The translations under genes were made by a program, and so were the position numbers. Source: Prochilodus magdalenae (Eukaryota; Chordata; Actinopteri; Characiformes; Prochilodontidae). From it: DNA of 64,000 nucleotides. Below, in pieces: positions 60,061 to 64,000 of the stretch (the stretch's first letter is position 1; the number at the start of each line of letters is the position of its first letter). The stretch is taken from contig JAMWET010006792.1 in the NCBI GenBank assembly GCA_024036415.1, positions 179,001-243,000 on the forward strand, given 5' to 3'. The notes beneath the pieces are model-generated. The model was not told the origin of the DNA and did no database searches. It worked only from the letters and a program-made list of their open reading frames with translations.

Positions 60061-63000
60061 GAAACATGTAGAAAAAGAACAAAAATAAATAAATATTTTA
60101 AAGACTACTGTTACACACATGATTGTTCAAGATTCTTTACTGATAAAGCTGTGGTGTAGTTTTGTTTTTATAATTATAAGCAGGTAGTGTGAGCAACTCT
60201 TACTAAAAAAAATACCTGACTGTCTAAAGGACATCTTCCTTATAGGTACTCAATGTTTACAAATATTTGTAGGCACCGTTTTAGTCAGGATTCATGTTTC
60301 TCCTTTGCTACAGAGACAGGTTCTACTCCTCTGTAAAGGCCTTACACTAAAACTTTAATCATTCTTGTGAGGATTTCATTCCATTTGGTGATGAGTATAT
60401 TAGGGAACTCGGGTACTGATTACAGATGAACAGTTCAAGATCATAAACAAAACACAGTTTACACAAAAGTATTTAGTGGCACTCAATCACTCCAGACACT
60501 GCTCCACACCCCAAAACTGGGGCCTGGGATTATATCCCTTTAGCTAACACATTGCATAGGGCATCAAGACTGTAGGCTCATTTGAGACTGCTCCACAGCA
60601 TCCTGTTGTACCTCTATTTCTTTACAGTGCAGAGTACAGGTATGTTCATGATAACACCAAGATTAGCAATAAGTATCTGAATCCACTGGGTTTTTTTTTT
60701 TGCATGTTTTTCGACATAGAGTGGAACAAACAGTGGATGCTGCATTTGATTCAAGTTGGAAACAAATGCATCTGTGTGGACAAATTCATAATATTGCACT
60801 GATATTGACTAATTAAATTACAGTTGTTGTATAGGATCAGTCTTGCCACAGTTGTATGGTTGGTCTTTCTTTAGTTATAATGGGTCAAATATCCTGGTGA
60901 TGTTTGCCATTCTCACAATAGTATGAGCATTAGCTTTTATGATCTTTTTCACTCCGGTTAAAGAAGAGCACGAACTTTGTCCATGTCATAAACTATGGTT
61001 ATTTAGTGTGGTGTAAACATACAAGGCTTTTAACACTGTGGAAGAGGAAGTGGTAAGTTTGCACAAAAGCAATAGTAATGATGCAAGTAAATTGTTTCTA
61101 AAAGCCTAACTGATTACTAAGTAGGTCAGTAAACTCTCACTCTCACTTTTTTGTTTATGATTTCTCATAAAGCTTTGTTAACACTGTTTCTCTGTTCAGT
61201 CTATTATATTTGCATTCTATTTTGGCTTGATACACTAAAAATGCAATTTATTGAATTTTCTATATTGAAATGTGATCCTTAATAAAATATATCATGATAA
61301 CGCAGTTTTTTTTTTTCACAAAAATAAGTAAAATGAAAGACACAACAGTGTGATTGTATTCTGTTTCATTTATGTCAATATGGGGTATACTTTTAAATCG
61401 AGTCCGTTTAATGTATTACTTTTTTGATGCACATTATTTAGTCTTCGTTGTTGTTCTGGATAGGGAGGCATCAAAATGAAATCTTGGCCTAAAACCAAAC
61501 AAAATGACAATACTGAACACATTTTTAGTGTTTCATTTATTGTTTCACCATTGCTTAAAATAAATTGGTTAAATCACAGATAGCAAGTGGATGTGGATCA
61601 CATGTTGACTGAGGCAACATGTAATGTGGTGCATATGTGCCCTGCATCTTGTTACTGGGAACAGTTCAGCAGTGCAAGTGGGTCAGATGACAATGGGAAA
61701 AGTGGGCCAGATTTGGGCTAGAATGACTGCTATAATTTTTTTTTTTTTGCCAAATAATTTCCATCATTGTACATTTGGTGCATCCCTAGTTAGATTTCAC
61801 ATATGTGATATAGTCATGGCTTTTCTCTGTATCATGTTAAAAATAGAATAGAATAAATATATGAATAATTATATAAAATGCTGATAAATCTAAAATCAAC
61901 TGCCAGAGGGGTAAGAGGAGCAGGAAATGAAAGTTTGTACTCAGCTGCCAGTCTACAACACCCTAAAACCAGCAATAACAAAAATCTAATAACAATGGAA
62001 GCATATAGTTTGTACTAGTAAATATTTTGATGACAGTGATATTTATATATATTACATATGAGCTGATGAGCTGTTGAGCTGACCAGGTCTCGTGTTTCAC
62101 TCCTGGCGCAAGATTGGTGGTGACCACCTTCGCTACCTGAGCCTTCAGGTTCTTCCTAGAAACAGGTCCCTTTGTGGGTCACCTAACTGCTACCTTCTTA
62201 CTACTGAGAAGGTAGATTATTTAACATTTACAGTTTCAATATCTAATTAATGTATTTATATACAGTCCAGATTACTTCTACATCACTGATCAATTTTCTT
62301 TGTAAAAAAAAAAAAGCTCTGCAAAATTATTGCATATTTTTTGTTTTTTAGTTAAAACAGATTAAAGACTTTAAAAAGTGGATTGTTAAATAATATTAAT
62401 AATTGTGTGTGTAAGTGACGTTGATTGAAGATTTGCATTGCATAGGTAAATTGTTTTTTTGTTTTTTGTACAAAGTATCTGTCAGTAACTTGTCAGATTT
62501 ATTCACTTCAGGTAGTAAAATAAGACCGTAAGCCTAAAATGTCAATTAAGCCAATAAAGTATTTGGCTGAGCTTTAAAAAAAAAGGGAAGCTCCTTTCCT
62601 AGAAAGGAAAAAGTTCCTTTCCTGGAAAGGAAAATCCTCCGAGAAGTTTTTTAAAATGTCTATGGTGAAAATAAATGGGACTTTTACTTTAGGAACCTGT
62701 GTAACTTACAGTCTTTTTTGCTTTCACTGTATTTCACTCCATCTTTGTGGTAGTGTTATTTGTCCTTGATTTCAATGTGCATGCTGTAGGATTTGATTTA
62801 TAATGGGGACCTTGAATTTGAGAGGAAGTTGACTGTGATGGAACATCATGTCTCCCTGGATGTGCTGTTATATTCAGTATGTGTATGTTAATCTTGTAAC
62901 TCGATTGAATTTCTATAATTTTAAAGATCTGTACTAATAAATATAATTTAAAGTTACAACAAATCGCATCTACAACAAAAACAAAATCTTGTGCATGAGC

Positions 63001-64000
63001 AATGAAAGTTACATGAGAATAGCTGCTGGTGTTGTGTCCAGAAACGAAATAAACCAAATACATTTGACTTGGGCTGAATTTTTGTTCGGCTTTCCATATG
63101 ACTCTGTAGCTCTCTCAGTCTCAGCAATGATAGGTCTCTTTATGCCGTGTGCGGAATATTTTATATAGGTTTTCATTTCCCAACACAACTGAATAAGGTG
63201 GGATAAGATTGGCCCCAACCACAGTTGGTGTTGCTTACAATGTTTTGTTCAACCTAATGTCATGAGACACGTGTATAAGTGTCCAACCACATGATCACTG
63301 ACGAGGAAAGATCCATCAGTGTGCTCGTCGATTACTTTCTGCGCAAGAAGATTAAATGCTAATTAAGAATAGTCTTGTTTTTTTGCTACAAGTTTTAGTT
63401 TTATACCCCTGCTATCGCCATTTAGCCCATAAGGACTGTCCATAATGCACAGCCCTACCTGTCATAATTAACTCTGTACCTATCAAAGCTGTACACAAAC
63501 CTGGTGTCAAGGGTCTACCGGGGTGGTCTTTTTCTGTGGAACAGATTTCTATTTCCGGTAGCAGACTGTTCAGTTCTCGACAGGCATCCCGTCCAGCAAG
63601 TGGCGCTGTGTTTGTGGAACTGCAGGGTAAAAGGTGAATGGGCCGTACTACTGCAGACCGCACTACTGGCTAATGCACAATGGCTAAACATCATCCAGAT
63701 TTGATCTTCTGCAGGAAACAGGCTGGTGTCGGTAAGACGTACCAAAAGCATATTTTTGTAGCAGATTTCGCAATGCAGAAAAACATGGAACTGAGATGTT
63801 GCGCTGTAAAGCCAGCTCGCTGTTCCCGCCGCTACATGTACTAGCATAGCAAGGTTCGCTGTTGTTGGCTATACTACACATGGGCGCTCCTGTGTTTCAT
63901 CTACCACAGAAATTGTAAATGTACCGATAAGTTACAAAGAATGTATTTTGGCGTTTGGCTGTTGCTAATAATAAATAGTAAATAGTTTTAGTAAATAGTA
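60061..64000. other. Intergenic DNA at the right edge, no gene supported
   Basis: AT-rich, with short poly-T and poly-A runs and no convincing exon on either strand. From about 63400 the GC content and CpG count rise, which might mark the approach to another gene, but no conserved protein segment or clear splice pair was found. Confidence 0.4.
62592..62632. repeat. Tandem pair of perfect short palindromes (TTCCTNGAA type)
   Basis: TCCTTTC-CTA-GAAAGGA (62592-62608) and TTCCTTTC-CTG-GAAAGGAA (62614-62632): two hairpin-capable palindromes with arms of 7 and 8 bp, centres 23 bp apart. Each holds a TTCNNNGAA core, the STAT-type binding pattern. No gene is adjacent. Confidence 0.75.

Overview
The window is vertebrate nuclear DNA, almost certainly from a teleost fish. 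The evidence is split genes with GT-AG introns, an AT-rich background, many dinucleotide and trinucleotide microsatellites, and a dense load of fish-type repeats: at least ten Tc1/mariner pieces with TA target sites, Rex/L2-type LINE pieces, a tRNA-derived SINE and LTR fragments. An otophysan such as a catfish or characin is possible from the repeat families, but this is a weak inference.

Two protein genes can be read, and they point at each other. On the + strand, 7677-15711, lies a six-exon BTB/POZ gene of the KCTD2/5/17 group, best matched to kctd17 (a CUL3 E3-ligase substrate adaptor; about 290 residues as modelled). On the - strand, 56159-25114, lies a complete 27-exon gene for the intestinal receptor guanylyl cyclase GC-C (gucy2c). 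All 27 exons join in phase into one frame of 3300 nt (1099 residues). It has a signal peptide, extracellular ligand domain, one membrane helix, kinase-homology domain, helical linker, class III cyclase domain and C-terminal tail. Its proximal promoter has three tandem CDX-type TTTAT motifs within about 115 bp of the start codon.

Layout: 1-962 right part of a Tc1 element; 965-2600 low-complexity, weakly repetitive DNA; 2640-4880 reverse-strand LINE remains with an LTR-like insertion; 4890-7530 repeats including a palindromic DNA element; 7530-15711 kctd17, with two Tc1 copies in intron 4; 15712-25113 the intergenic space between the two 3' ends, full of transposon relics and LTR pieces; 25114-56159 gucy2c, whose introns carry at least eight transposon pieces, a minisatellite, microsatellites and a decayed partial copy of its own exon 4; 56160-57480 the gucy2c promoter and a truncated Tc1; 57480-64000 intergenic DNA with one SINE and an unusual tandem pair of palindromes, and no gene I can support.

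The two genes have no obvious functional link; they are neighbours only. The least expected things in the window are the exon-4 relic next to a Tc1 inserted in a TA microsatellite, the loss of the DFG aspartate in the receptor's kinase-homology domain, the CDX-like triplet, the two overlapping open frames at the kctd17 3' end, and the tandem palindromes at 62592-62632. I see no CRISPR, prokaryotic or viral system.
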